From the NCBI GenBank assembly GCA_016490735.1, contig JAEMWC010001464.1:18501-82500 (forward strand): a stretch of 64,000 nucleotides of DNA, given 5' to 3'. This stretch comes from Pachyseris speciosa. Taxonomy: Eukaryota; Cnidaria; Anthozoa; Scleractinia; Pachyseridae. The notes beneath the pieces are model-generated. The model was not told the DNA's origin, made no database searches, and saw only the letters and a program-made list of their open reading frames with translations. The position numbers were made by a program, and so were the translations under genes. This document shows, one piece after another, positions 1-12,400 of the stretch. Positions within the stretch are counted from its first letter, which is position 1; each line of letters opens with the position of its first letter.

Positions 1-463
1 GTTTTTTCTTACACGATGCAAAGTTCTGAGAAATGGCATCTATAAAAAAGCATATTAAACAATGGTTATTTTTTAACAAAATATCATGCTGAATTGGTTT
101 GTCTCAAATTAGTTTAGAACAATAACCACTATTGGAAAAGGTGTATAGAAAACACAGTTTTACTAATAAATTTCTCTCATTTGTTGTGTTTTGTTAATGA
201 TCTTTTGATTCAAAGGGTTTATTAAATGGTCAATATGAAATTATGAAGGTTTGTAAATATACAGCAGTTTTTAATTACCAATGAGTGTCATAAAACCAAC
301 TGGCACTTTCAACAAAGTATTCACCTGCTGTCTGGCCAATCAAAACAGATTTAAACCAATCAGAACTCAAAGCAAACACATGTGACTGGCATCAAGCGTG
401 GGAAAACATTTAACCATGTTCTTTTTGTTTCTGATACAGTCACATGTTAAGCCGTAGCCCCTA

Positions 464-690
464 ATGTTAGTCGGCGGGTATAAAGTACAGGTCACATTCC
501 ACAGGTCAACAGACAGGTCACCTGGCTATGGATAAATATAGAAACCCAACAGTGTCTCCTAGCCCTAATCACTATCTAAAATTTTTTACAGATTAAGGAG
601 AAACTGTTGGCTTAGTTACCAATCAATAAAACAGTGAACTGTACCTGTGACCTGTGGAATGTGGGTACTCTATACCCACCTAATGTCAGT
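464..690. repeat. Palindromic MITE-like element
   Basis: An imperfect inverted repeat of about 40 bp is seen at 464-504 and 647-690. Both arms carry the core ACAGGTCAC..TCCACAGGTCA, or its complement, next to a GGGTATA/TATACCC end. A second, inner inverted pair (CCAACAGTGTCTCC / GGAGAAACTGTTGG) lies at about 545-612. No coding potential is seen. The structure suits a small non-autonomous DNA transposon; superfamily unknown. Confidence 0.45.
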
Positions 691-1019
691 GTAATGTTGG
701 TCTAGTAATCACGTCAGGGCTATTATGGTTTTAATTTTACAATTTTTATAAAATCAAATCAAATGAAGAATGATTTATTTCATAAATCATTCACACTTAT
801 TATAAAATATGTAGAGACTTATAACAGTGCTTTCCAAAAACCTTCCAAAGTAGAAGGTGTGCAGTACAGTGTAGAACTGACCAAATCACAGGTATAAATA
901 TTAACAGGTTATGAACCGGTTATGTTCTTTTTTTTTGGACCTCCTGTATGTAGATGGATCTTGGAGCTTGCCAATTTATGTGTGTAAATAATTATTAACT
1001 GTGTTCTGCAATACCTGCA

Positions 1020-1070
1020 TCTTGAATAACATGTATGTATGTATGTGTGTATGTATGTACAGTGTATGTT
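1020..1070. repeat. (GTAT)n microsatellite
   Basis: A short run of ATGT/GTAT tetranucleotides with a few interruptions. The open frame across it is low-complexity and is not a gene. Confidence 0.7.
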
Positions 1071-1329
1071 ACATGAGAGCTTACCCAGAACTCTCCTCTT
1101 GGTGCAGAGTGCATCATTTTTTCTTTGCTCAACTTCTTGAATTTCTGTCAGTAATGTATTTGTTATCTGTTGGTCTGGGTCTTCAATCTCCCTATAAAAA
1201 GCACAACATGACCCATAAAATTAAATCCACTTACATACATGTATAAAAAGGTCTTCTTTAGAAACTTTCTACTTACTTATAAGTAGGATTAAAGCACTGA
1301 CTTAAGCATGCAACAACACTGAGCATAAT

Positions 1330-1530
1330 TCATGCTCCAACCTGGATGGAATGATAGTCCATTGCAAGGCAACCAACGAGAACACTATTTTTGTCAGCTG
1401 GTTTACCTTCTGGTTCAGTGGTGCCCTGGGTGGAGTAAACTCTATTGCATTTACCCTAACATCAAACCACTGACTCTTCAATTAATTTAAGATCAATGCT
1501 CTAACCATGAGACTACTGCACCTCCACATG
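1330..1530 (-). repeat. tRNA-derived SINE, degraded
   Basis: Read on the minus strand, the 5' part (about 1530-1470) resembles a tRNA with an A-box-like GGTTAGAGCATTGATC and a B-box-like stretch around TCAGTGGTTTGATG. It is followed by a body containing the module CAATGGACTATCATTCCATC, similar to a SINE central domain widespread in marine invertebrates. The box matches are imperfect, so it is an old copy. Confidence 0.5.
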
Positions 1531-3250
1531 AATCAGTGGTGCACTTAAATTAAACTCTTGTTGTCAATAGAATTTGAGACAAAACAAAAATGAAAACAAT
1601 ATTTCAACGAAAAATGAAGACAATATTTGAGCAGTGAATCAGTTAACATTCTTTACAGTTAGTGGTTGAAATCACACTGGATACCCCTGTGATATTATGG
1701 TAGGTGGAATGGTGCAAAATTCAAGGAGTCAAAATCGCTTCCAACATCAACAACCAATCTGAAGTTCAACGTTTTCTTTCTATATCAACAATAAAATCCG
1801 TCCAACTTCAAAGGCTAATGCAATAACCAACACTTAAAACACACCTAATTCAGCAACGAAATTAAGTCAACATCAACAACAATTCCTCTTTTCAACATCA
1901 ACAGCGAATCACCTCAAAACCAACATCGAAAAGCTCGAAAGATTTCACAAGATTCACATTTGCCAGCTTCCACTTTTTTAGGAGGTTCGTTGGTTGGAAT
2001 AAAGGGCATTTCTTTCTTTCAAATTGTTTTTAACTTTCGACAGGTCAGTAAATGCCAAAGTTTATTCACGGCTGCTTCTAAATATAATTTTTGTTGGTGA
2101 CATTTTGGATCTGTAGACGCAACTGTTCCCACCGCCAAGTTAAATTTAGGATTGAATTTCATTGGCTTTGAAAACCACAAAGTTGAAATTCTTTATTAAC
2201 GAATCTGTGGCTGATTGGTTAAAAAACCTTGGGTGGCCCCGGTTGAAGTCGTTGCACTGTAAAAACATGTCATATTTTTTTCCCTGTTTACCGTCACTTG
2301 ACTTCAAGGTTGTTGCTCGCAAATAAATTAATTTTACTCTCTTTCAACTTTAAAAGAGCATGTTAAGATCAACAATATATTGATGTACACTGTATGTTGG
2401 AGAGAAAAAAAATTATTTATGCAATTAGTGAGTGCTTGTACTACTACCCTGGCTCCAGAGGCCCGTTGAAAAAAATAAATATCCCTGAAAAGCCAAAATA
2501 GACACCTAGGATATTGTACTACTGACAGTGTTTCCGGACTCGACTGCCAGTAAACAAACGCTGCATAAGTTTTGGCTTCCTTTACATCTCTTGGACTCTA
2601 CATGTATATTTTTTTTAGCCTCAAAAAGGCTTCTCTAGTGTAGACTTCTAAAGAAAAAGAAGACATCAACGCATTCAGGAGTCAATCTCTCCATGTGATA
2701 AATGCTGTGCATGTCAATCCATGACAGTGTCCCTTTAAAAATACTTTTATGTTTAAAACCACTGCAACAAACATAACAACTGACACTGTTAAACACTCAA
2801 CCTTAACCTGCTGAAACTGTAGTGGATTTATCCTGAACCTGAATTCTCCAAGAAAAAGTTGTTTTCCCTTGATTCGCTTCACTGTTCAATGTAATTTTCC
2901 CCTCTGGTTCAAACACATTTGAGGGATGGGATGGAAATGTCTTGGATGGCTGAATGATTCTTGGAGTGTGGGGAGGGGGTGACAATGATGCTGACGTGAT
3001 ACATGTAGTACAGGGGGGTCGCACCACTGAGATACTGTCGCAACGAACAAAGGTGAAAAGCTGAGAAAAATGCAAGAGCCGGCGCGTAATTTGAAATTTC
3101 TTGAAAGAGAAGGGCTTCCAAAACTTCTCTTTTAAAAAATACAATGTGGAATTGATCTAACTTGATGAAAAACTTATCAAACAATTCAGTGTTTACTTAA
3201 CTTAGGACGTTAAAGCTTTAAAACCTACCGATAGATCGGGGTACCTAGTA
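1531..3250. other. No gene recognised
   Basis: AT-rich sequence. Open frames on the minus strand at 2682-3184 overlap in different frames, begin at non-ATG codons and show no recognisable domain. About 1740-1930 is rich in CAACATCAACA-like words. Confidence 0.5.
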
Positions 3251-3562
3251 TTAAATCTTTCGTTTCTTCCCAGAGCTTGTTGGCGATGGCGTACAAAGAG
3301 AGACCTCGCAACTCGGCCTCATTTTAGCATCCAACTCAGCAATCTTCGCCTCCATAATTTTGAAGCCTTCTGTCATCTTACTCACAATATTCTCAAGAAC
3401 TTTGGAGACCGCATCAGCGAATTCACTTTGGTTGCCTTCCAAGAAACAAAGTGAATCATTCACTTCTCCTAACTGCCTAGCGAGCTCCACATTGTCAGTC
3501 TGTTCTAACGTTTCTTTCACTCCTCTAATTCTTGTCAAGATCGTTCTGAACTCCGATCCCAC
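3251..3562 (-). CDS. Small helical protein or terminal exon, hypothetical
   Basis: An open frame of about 103 codons predicts a charged, mostly helical protein. It has heptad-like hydrophobics in the middle (residues about 40-85, ending near EAKIAELDAKM), a Ser/Pro/Thr stretch, and a basic C-terminus GKKRKI that could be a nuclear signal. There is no ATG at the start. The frame is open back to about 3610, and an acceptor-like ACACAG lies directly upstream, so this could be a last exon. It points away from the plus-strand ORF at 3784; about 220 bp separates them and could hold a shared promoter. I do not recognise the family. It could also be part of a transposable element. Confidence 0.35.
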   Translation of the reverse strand: MGSEFRTILTRIRGVKETLEQTDNVELARQLGEVNDSLCFLEGNQSEFADAVSKVLENIVSKMTEGFKIMEAKIAELDAKMRPSCEVSLCTPSPTSSGKKRKI

Positions 3563-3783
3563 TGTGTTTACCCAAATCGAACGCAGATCAAACGCCGCGG
3601 ATAGAATTCAAATGTTTGACAACAACAATATAACAAACGATGTGATTGGTCCATATGCTTTGTGAAAAGGACTACTATTGGCTAGTGAAATTTGTTTTGA
3701 TCAGCGGTCTGCTTTAGCCAAACACACCAAACAGGAGAATTTTCCATACAATTTTCGATCTTTGCTTCGGAGTTCTTTTCAAA

Positions 3784-4750
3784 ATGCCGAAAAGAAGTCC
3801 ACCTCGAAAGCTGAAGAAAAGAAGAAGGCGTCGAATTCTGTGTTCTCGTTGTGGAAGTAGTTATTCTTACTCGGGATCAAGGTCTCATTCTTGTGGAGAC
3901 GCCGTGATCAACAACGCTTCATCCGAACAAGAGGCCGACTTGGAGTTTCACACCAGTGCTGATGGCATATAATAGGGCTGGAATCGGATACCAGCTGCCA
4001 CGAAAAGGTTGATACTGAGCCCCTCTTATCTTCAGACCTCCGTAGGAGATTAGCAGACCGGCTTACAAAACGTTTCAACGAGGAGGACTTACCGTCGATT
4101 GCATTTACCTGTGAACGCACGCGCCCAAAACATGTTTTCACGTGATGTCAAACGTCTGCGTCTCAGGTGTCAAACTTTCAAAGTTTTCCCGCCCAAATGT
4201 GAAGTTCCTTCGGTGTTCTCGTGGTTCAATTCACAGTCAACGCAGCCAAGAAATCTGAGGAAAGTCAGCGAAAATCCGTTCACTGATATCTATGATATAT
4301 ATTGAAAGTAGGACGCCTTTTTGATAATTTCTTCCTTTGTTGTTGACTAAAAACATATCCCTACAAGTAGTGAAACACGAGCTGAAACTTGACATTTGGG
4401 CGGGCAAACTTTAAAGTTTGACACCTGAAATGCAGACGTTTGACGTCAAGTGAAAACATGTTTTGGGCACGTATGTTCAGGGGTAGATGCAATCGACGGT
4501 AGCCCATTTCGATGATGACGATCCAGTGGCTAATGTCACTGACACTGTAGCTGGGGACTCTGTTAGTGAGAACAGGGAGGGATCTGAAGATGACAGCGAT
4601 CCAAGAGGTGATTTTGATTATAACCAACAGCAAGAGCAAGAAATCACCAGCAGTTCGCTGCCATTCTCAGATAAATGCTGTGTGCTTGTTTATTGGTTTT
4701 GTTATTTTTATTTTCCTGGCGGTGTGGATTTTCTGTTTCTGATTCAGCAG
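3784..4750 (+). pseudogene. Broken ORF with C2HC finger, probable transposon remnant
   Basis: The frame starts at ATG 3784. It encodes a very basic N-terminus (KLKKRRRRR) followed by a compact C-x2-C-x11-H-x-C cluster, a candidate zinc-binding finger. The frame stops at 3970. A related-looking charged sequence then continues in another frame from about 3967 to 4130, as if one base were lost near the GG at 3966. Coding is next interrupted by an inverted-repeat insertion (4089-4503) and seems to resume at about 4500-4650 with an acidic, Gln-rich stretch (HFDDDDPVANV, EDDSDPRGDF). The basic finger plus acidic linker resembles N-terminal parts of DNA-transposon proteins. That is inference; no catalytic domain is visible. 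Confidence 0.35.
4089..4503. repeat. Fold-back element inside a broken ORF
   Basis: Inverted arms of about 120 bp at 4089-4212 and 4383-4503 match with few differences, for example CGTCGATTGCAT on the left and ATGCAATCGACG on the right, and ACATGTTTTCAC versus GTGAAAACATGT. The spacer of about 170 bp has no ORF. The coding-like sequence on both sides suggests insertion into the ORF that starts at 3784. Confidence 0.55.
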
Positions 4751-4884
4751 TAGAAATGCTGCTTTAAAAGTCTTCTCTTAAAACGTATCTTTTTATACAT
4801 CATTTTTTATCAGTGTGAATAGTTAGTTGTGTAATATAAAGCACTATGTAAATATTTTTATGTAATGTTTAATAAGTGAGCAGG

Positions 4885-4947
4885 AGTGTTTTATCAAGTT
4901 TAAAACACGAGGCGCAGCTGAGTGTTTTAGAACTTGATAAAACACGA
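4885..4947. repeat. Short palindrome
   Basis: GTGTTTTATCAAGTTT with its inverted partner AACTTGATAAAACAC flanks a GC-rich centre. It may be a hairpin or MITE remnant. Confidence 0.5.
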
Positions 4948-4950
4948 ATT

Positions 4951-5588
4951 GCGAATTCATTGAACGGCTTAAAAAGCATTATTGTACATCTATCCATTCT
5001 TACACTAAAATTTAGATTTTGGGTTATTTTGGCCTAGAAAATTGGATGTAAAATCTAGCTGTGTCTTTATCAGATATAAAGACACTCATTAAAAATTAAT
5101 TTCTTTTGTATTTCCTTCATGAATTATTAATGAGGGTTTTAATATGCTATCAACCTGAATCAGTTTTTGTGGTACTAATGTTAGAGTTCGTATGCAAAAT
5201 CCTTGTCATACTGTTCAGGTGAAACCCATTAAGAACATACTTTGCTGTGGTTGTCTTTGTTTGCTTTTTCATTATATTTTTACAATAATGATTTTCATAA
5301 ATTTCTGCTGTTTAATTTTGTTGCTCCTAGGAGTTGAAGGGTTAAGAATGAGTGAAGGGTATTCTGCAAAAGGGATGTTTATAGCTTTTTTGTTTTTAAA
5401 TCCAAAATATCTCTAAACTCACTTTACTTTGGAATATAGACTGGAAATGAAGTTCTCTTCTTATTTTGCAATTAGAAAGTAAAGCTAGGATCCAAAGGAT
5501 TAGCTTTTGACTTTTCCCAAAAACTCAACAAAAACAAAAGGATGTGATGCATGTTTGATTTCTTTTCTTTTCTTTGAGTTGGTTCAGT
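4951..5588. other. No gene recognised
   Basis: AT-rich sequence with one hydrophobic open frame (5192-5416) that lacks an ATG and any domain. I see nothing else in it. Confidence 0.5.
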
Positions 5589-6147
5589 TTTAAGGTGTCA
5601 GAAATGAAGTTCTGCACTTATCAGGGTTCCAGATAATTAAGTTTGTAAGGCAGGGTGTCAACTAGGAATTCCATCGGGTCAAATTCCCACTGCGCCCACT
5701 AAACCATTATAAACTTTCTACAAAATTGGTTAGGTCATAAAGCTAACCTTACAGACCCCCCTCTTATCTGGAACACTGACTTATTATGTCACCCTGCTGG
5801 CAGAGCCTCTCTTAAACTCTGAAAGAAAGACTCTGCAGAAGTCGAGTCAAGTCTTTATTGAGCATACACTTGTTGTTGCCTGGATATAATTCTGAGCCCA
5901 GGATGAATCGTGTGGGTTCAGTGTCGTGGGCTCAGTTTTGACCTTTGGTTTATCAACAGAATTAAAGTGTGTGGTCAAAAACCAGTTTCACGACAGAAAA
6001 CTGGATTGACTAGCCCACGAGTTGGGGCTGTGGCGACTTGAAAGACATGACTTGATTTCTGCAGAGTCTTTCTTTTAGAGTTTAAGAAAGGCTCTGCTAG
6101 CAGGGTGACATAATAAGAGCAGAACTTCATTTCTGATGCCTTAACCA
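5589..6147. repeat. Long inverted-repeat element
   Basis: The left arm (5589-5620 continuing at 5780-5853) pairs with the right arm (6043-6147) over about 100 bp, for example TTATGTCACCCTGCT versus AGCAGGGTGACATAA. The left arm is split by a second element (5621-5779). The internal region has no ORF. It lies just upstream of the first visible exon of the large gene, so it is probably in an intron. Confidence 0.65.
5621..5779. mobile_element. Nested MITE with CTTA target duplication
   Basis: A 159-bp element with terminal inverted repeats TCAGGGTTCCAGATAA and TTATCTGGAACACTGA (one mismatch). It is flanked by CTTA at 5617-5620 and 5780-5783. The intact right arm of the surrounding palindrome reads CTCTTATTATG at the matching place and shows the empty site with a single CTTA. 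Confidence 0.7.
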
Positions 6148-6289
6148 GTCTGTATGCCAAATTAGAGCAAATTTAGAGAGATTTGGATTTTAAGGCCAAA
6201 AACTGATATATGCCCCTTTTGCAGTATACCCTTCAAATGGTAGGCAGTAATCATCAGACAGTTATTCTAATTTTATTTTTCATTTCCAG

Positions 6290-6472
6290 GCTGATGTGTG
6301 CCCACTGAGTCACTGCTGTCCTGAGGGTACTGGCTATAGGTTTACACATCCTTGTCCTGTGGGATATTACAGGAAACTGTCTGCTGCTGTGTCTGTTCAG
6401 GATTGCAGTGTTTGCTTCTCTGGACACTTCTGTGACGATAGGGGCCTGGCGAATCCAAAAACTTGTCCAAAT
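6290..6472 (+). CDS. Ectodomain exon, Cys-rich repeat
   Basis: The exon runs from TTTCCAG to donor GTAAGA and is 61 codons, phase 0 at both ends. It contains the motifs CCPEGTGYRF, CPVGYY and CSVCFSGHFCDDRGL, which are the spaced-Cys patterns of GCC2/GCC3-type extracellular repeats. It is the first exon of the gene that I can identify in this window; upstream exons must lie further 5'. Confidence 0.75.
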
Positions 6473-9400
6473 GTAAGATACATCATTTACAGCAATTTAT
6501 AACAAAATTTTCCTTCTAGTGTACATGTAGCTTCATTCAGTTCACGGTCTTGGAAGGAAATGGAATGAGAAGAAGGTTGTTTACCATTGACCACAATTTC
6601 CCGGAAATTCTGGTTGGAGTGTAAATGGTAAACATTGTTTTGGTTCGTCCCACTGGAAAATTTCCGAGACAAACGGGAGTTCTGAAAAGGTAGTCCTACA
6701 GTATTTCTGTTTTCCCGGTTTGGACATTCCCAATGGAAATTCATTTACCATTTACAAGTTTCTACGTTTCATACTAGTTTCAGTCCTCTTGGCTTTAGGC
6801 TGAGCAGGAAAGCGTAATCTATCCAATCAGTGAGCGCGACATGACAATCCAGAAATTTTTTTAACAAATGGTAAACAACCGAAATGCCATGGTGCACAGA
6901 ACACATACCTCCTACAAGACTATGAGTCAATGGGTTGAATCTTTATTTTTTAACCTTACACCTTTGGTGGAGTGATACTACCGTTACAGAACGTGTCATT
7001 TTCGAACTGGAAATTTGGTTAGGATTAATCTTAGGTCCACAGGTTTCCTTACCTCTCCCTTCACTTGGTGAGAAATCTACAGTGATCAGCCTTTGCATCT
7101 GGTACATGTGTGTGTACCCCAATCATATTTACCTTGTCCATGGGAAAGAAACTTCTAAAAAGCTAAAATTACAACTGGTCCTAAACTCATTCCAAAAGAA
7201 ATCTGCAGGATTACTGTTTGTTTTTTCACAAGAAAGCTAGTTAATGAACACTTGAACAGCAGGTTGTCTAGTGATGCACTCACTTATTTTATCATTTTGA
7301 AATACAAATGCTTGTAAGATTCACCATTTAATGATCATTTGCATAGGGCTTCCCATTCCAGGTGAACACAGCATTTAGATAGAGGGACACCCAAGTATTC
7401 CAGAAGCACTTAGCTTTTGAGAGAAAATCAGTGAAACTTTCCCTTAACTTGAGAATTTTATGACAGGGCATGGCCTCAAATTGGCCACTATACAATTTCT
7501 CCCTCACAGGTTGTGGTCATCTCTCTTACAAAATATGGTAACAGGGGTCATTTCTGTCCTGGTCATAGGGCTTCTTCTGTCCTACCGGCACCAGTATACC
7601 ACAGCCATGTCCAAGTGGTTACTTTGGTAACTCGTCTGGAGTAAAGAGGAGTGAGGAGTGTACACCATGTCCTGCTGGTTGAAGTACTGCACTGGGTATG
7701 GTCTGACAGAACTCAGTGGACCATGCGATGCAGGTTTCTATTGCAGTGGAAGAGCTTATACATCTGTAAGTATGTGAACTAATTTAGAACAGTGTAATTG
7801 TTTAGTGTCAAAAAGGGAAATATGCTGAAACCTTGGTTGATCAAGAGAAAATTTATTTTGAGAAGAGAAAAGGTGAAAGCAGGTACCGTCAACAGACATC
7901 AGGTGGCTGTTCACTTTTTGTTTTTCATTCAAGATTCAGGCAGTAAAATTTAGTTACATTAAAACCCCCTCTTAAATGGCCATCTATTAAACAGCCACCC
8001 CCTATTGTAGGTGGCAAGTAACGAAAGTCCCAGTGGGGGTTCTTCGATTGTTTTAACCTCTTTTAAGCAGCCACTATCCATATACCTGAGGTTGGCAGCT
8101 TAATAGGGGTTGAACTGTAGTAATTTGTATATTTGACTTCAATCACTTGGTTAGAGTTGATTGTGCCAAGGACCTTTTATCATTTTACTATACTAGGGAC
8201 TTGCTCCTTTATCAGGGTAGAGAGACTTAATGTGTTATTGTATTTGCAGGCACCACCTGAAGGAAGTCTCACAGGAGGCTTGTGTCCGCAGGGAGAATAC
8301 TGTCCACAGGGCGCCAAAACTCCCGAACCCTGCCCTGTAGGACATTACAGTGGCACCAAGGGGAACAAGGAACCTGATGACTGCATCACTTGTGACCCTG
8401 GGTAGGCATAGTGTGAAGAATGCCCAAACGAAGGGAAAATCTTAAGTTGAGGGCCTGATAAATTCTCTCTCAGATTTCATGAGCAGTGCCTTGATGTTCT
8501 TTAGGATAATTCAAACAATGATCCACACCTCAAAAAATTGGAAGATGTGTGGCATATTTTATGATAGGAATCTACACAGGTTTTATTTTATTTATTTATT
8601 TTATTTATTATTATTATTTTTATTTATTTATTGGTGGTTTTCATGTGAGACAAAGAAATGACTTACCATTCAATAAATGACGTCAAGAAAATTATATACA
8701 TGTATATTGTAGAAGAGTAATAAAATAAACAAAGTGCCAAAATTTCATGGCTGTGTGATGTTCCAAACTATTTGGCAAAGGATGCTGGGATAGCCAAATT
8801 TAAAGGACATTCCATTCCGTGCTCACAACTGACAGTTAAGGCAATATTCGTACGATTGAGAAAGTTGCAGTGTTTTGAAGCATGGGAGTCTTGTGTGGCC
8901 GGTTTTGGCCGGCACAGGCACCAATGGGTTAAGCAGCAGTGAAAATAAAGCCTGAGTACAAGCCTGAATTTTTTTGAGGCTTTATTTTCACTGCTGCTTA
9001 AGTAGTGTTCACAACTACGATGATCGTTCACATATTCAAAATGGCATATGACGAAGTGAAGTGGACATGAAGTAGTGTCCTCTCTATTGCATTTCTAGAC
9101 TGTCTGTTTTCTGTGTTTTCAGGTACTATTGTGCTGGTGACACAAATCCTGAACCCACTGGTCCATATTCACCAGGACACTACTGCACGGGTGGGGCATT
9201 TACACCAACCCAGCATATCACACCCAAAGGTCACTTCTCTTCATCGGCTGCTTCTTCCCCTGTCCAGTGCCCGTCGGAACTTATCAGGAGGTACTATATA
9301 TGTCTTGCTGACAACAACAAAAAAGTTGGGGCTAGCACATTGCACATGCACGTACACTATGTTTTGACTTGCTGCTGGAGCGTACATACATTTTCAACAC

Positions 9401-12400
9401 TCTAACTTTTAATGTTGTACATTTGAACATGTTTGTTTTTGCACACAGAGAAGTTATTAGCACACCGATTGGAAACATTTTCTTGGAAAGCCAAGTGGTG
9501 TTAAAAGGTCATTAGACTTGGCTTATTTGAAGGTGACTGCATGTCATAGGTGGAATCGTGGACAAAACTATATATAAGTCACAAGCCAAACAGTACAATA
9601 CAATACAATTTACAATACAATACTTTATTGACAACTCCCCATGGGGGCTTTTCAGTGACAATAGCAATAACAAGAAGACATACATAATAAAAAGACAATT
9701 AAAAAAGGAATTAAAAACTAACTAGAAAGATGAGATAAAGTCTTATCGTAAGAAGTCTTTTTAAAAGATACTTTCTTAAATTGCGCTTAAAATTATTTAG
9801 ACATTGGCTAAGCTTGATTTCGGCTGGTAAATTGTTCCATAAATTAACATTTCTATCAGAAAAGGATTGCTGCCCTTTTTTAGTTTTAAATAATGGAATA
9901 TTCAATTGTTGCGATCTTCTAGTCACCCACCCACTTATATCACCTCTAGAAATGAATTTGTTACTTAGATACTCTGGAGCCATGCCCGCCATACATTTAA
10001 ATGCCATAACTGCATCTCTAAAATATGACTCAACTTCCCCCCTGCCCACGCACACACACACACACACACACACTCCCAAATCAATTCTGTGTTAGTGTGC
10101 AAAGTAGGCGTACTAAGGAAAAAAGCAAGGAGAGGGGCTCCTAAAACAGGCAGCATTTGTGCCATACATCAACATTGAAGAGAGAGAGGGGGGCAGCGAA
10201 AACCTTTTTTTACATTAAGTGTGCTATTTTCTCAAGGCAGGTTTGTCCAAGATTGTGGGTTCACTAAACTAACACAACTGTACAGGATGTAATTATTTCT
10301 TAAATCATGATTAATTCTACAAGATCAACTTAGATTTAAGCATGGGGAGTAGGGAGCCAAACCAGTAACCATTTACCAGAAACCAGCTGTATCTGCCTTA
10401 CTAGAATAAGTGATTGTTTTGACAATCAAACACTTCTCTGTTCTCTCCTTCAGACTGATCGTGCCGAACAATGTACTAACTGCACAGAGAAAAACTTCTG
10501 TGATGAAATGGGGCTTGAATTTCCAAAGACTTGTATTTCAGGCCATTACTGTCCACCAAACAGCATCAAACCCACAGCATGTCCACCACTAAGTATGCTT
10601 AAAGTTGTTTTCTTTTGTAAGAGTACAGATCAGATACAATAAACAACAAGTGAGGATTCTTTGCGTTGGAGAGTCATTTGGTGTTACTGGGATACCGATA
10701 TCAGTTAAACGTTCCCCACAAGTAAATTCTTGAAGGGAGGACAAAACACGATCAATGTAAATCTGATTCTGTGGGACGTAACAGAACCACTAGGGACGTA
10801 GCAAAACTCTGGCTGTGACTGCCCTAGTGTCTGTCCTAATTCGATATTCACTCACATTACGGGGGCACTCATTAGTTACCTCATTAATTGTAAACTGCAC
10901 AAGCAGGCTGGCGAATTCCCCCGGCCAGTGTTGTAAATTATCCCTGAAAAGCCCCGATGGGGAGAGGATAATTAAGAATGTATTGTATTGTATTGTATTG
11001 TATTGTATTGTATTGTATTGTATTGTATTGTATTGTATTGTATTGTATTGTATTGTATTGTATTGTATTGTATTAAAATGGTTTTTCTTTTAGTAGTAAT
11101 TCTTACATCCGTTGTTTTTTCTCCATTGCAAAAAACAGCCACTGAATCTGAAGCCAGACTGGGGTGTGATCTGGGGTATGACCGTGTTCATGCTGGTGTG
11201 CATTATTATGCTGGTCATTGCAGTCATTATCTGGCGCCCTAGGAGCATTGGACGATACCCTATCCGAGCTCTAAGGCCCAAATACGCCGCGCTGGGAGCG
11301 CCCATACCGGTTGTACCTATCCCAGGTGAGTTGAATGCGACTCTTTTTCCTTTTTGCAAATGACATAACACAGAAGATTTCAACATAGTTTGACCCATAA
11401 CGCTATGAGAAAGCAAAACTGGTTTCAGTAGCGCCGAAAAATATGCTCTTAGCTGGTGAAAACGAGACACTTTCAAATTCACAGCGGAAAATTCGGGGAA
11501 TAAGATTCTCTTAAGGTTAAATGCCTGGCAACTTAAATTTGGAGTTAAAATATCCCAACAGATCAGCGTGTAAAAGGCCATGAAACGATATGTGAACACA
11601 GAAAGTAACATTGGGTATTAACTATAAGGCCTAATTTATTTTGTTCGCGTGTTCATTTCATGAACAGACAGGCATGTTTACGTGTGTTATTTTGTTGCGT
11701 GACAGGTATTGATGATCATGTGTATGATCTGGGCCCTCGTGGATCTCCGGAAGGTGCATCTTTTGACTCGCCAAGCGTTGGTTTTGAGCTCGAGAACTTC
11801 AACGTGCGCACATTGTACGACAAGCTAGAAGATCAGACGCTTCACGTGTCATCCCAGCTGGCACGACATCAGGCAGACCTGAGAGCGTTTTATGATCGAA
11901 TCAGTCAGCAAGCGGAGAAGCTGAAGGGAATGTTGGACAGTATGGACGTATCTGCGCTTATTAAAGCAACAAAAGAAGCAGGAAGGGCCAGGGAAGGCGG
12001 TGAGGTAAGACACACTTGGGTAGACGTTGTAAGACCGACAGACAATCAGACAGACAAGACGAACGGAATGACGGAAAGTCAGACAGACAGTTGAACGGGC
12101 AGACAGATATACGAATGGACGAGCGGACGGACAGTCATACAGACAGACGAACGGACTGACAGACAGATAGACGAATGGACGGACGGACGGAATGGACAGA
12201 CAATCAGACGGACGGACGGACGGACACGTAGACAGACAGACGAACGGACAGACAGACAACAGACAACCCTAGGTGCAGACTATGCTGTTGGTGTCAGGTC
12301 ACCTCTACCAAGAGTATTCCTTTTTAGAATGTGTGTTGTTTTGCAAAACCATATTCCACATTTCTTATTTGTAAACCAGAATAGTCCCACTGAAAAGAAT

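Noticed and set aside
1..6289. 5' exons of the large membrane coiled-coil gene
   Set aside because: No Cys-rich exon with matching splice sites was found, so the start of the gene is probably upstream of the window.
10988..11093. ORF of Leu-Tyr-Cys-Ile-Val repeats (also at 19262 and minus strand 19246-19431)
   Set aside because: Translation of the TATTG tract only.
11090..11611. 173-codon minus-strand ORF (copy at 19379)
   Set aside because: Antisense shadow of the transmembrane exon and intron; no domain, and the plus frame has proper splice sites and phases.
11849..12259. 136-codon minus-strand ORF rich in Ser-Val-Cys-Pro (and copy at 20138)
   Set aside because: Translation of the tetranucleotide-like minisatellite and the antisense of an exon.
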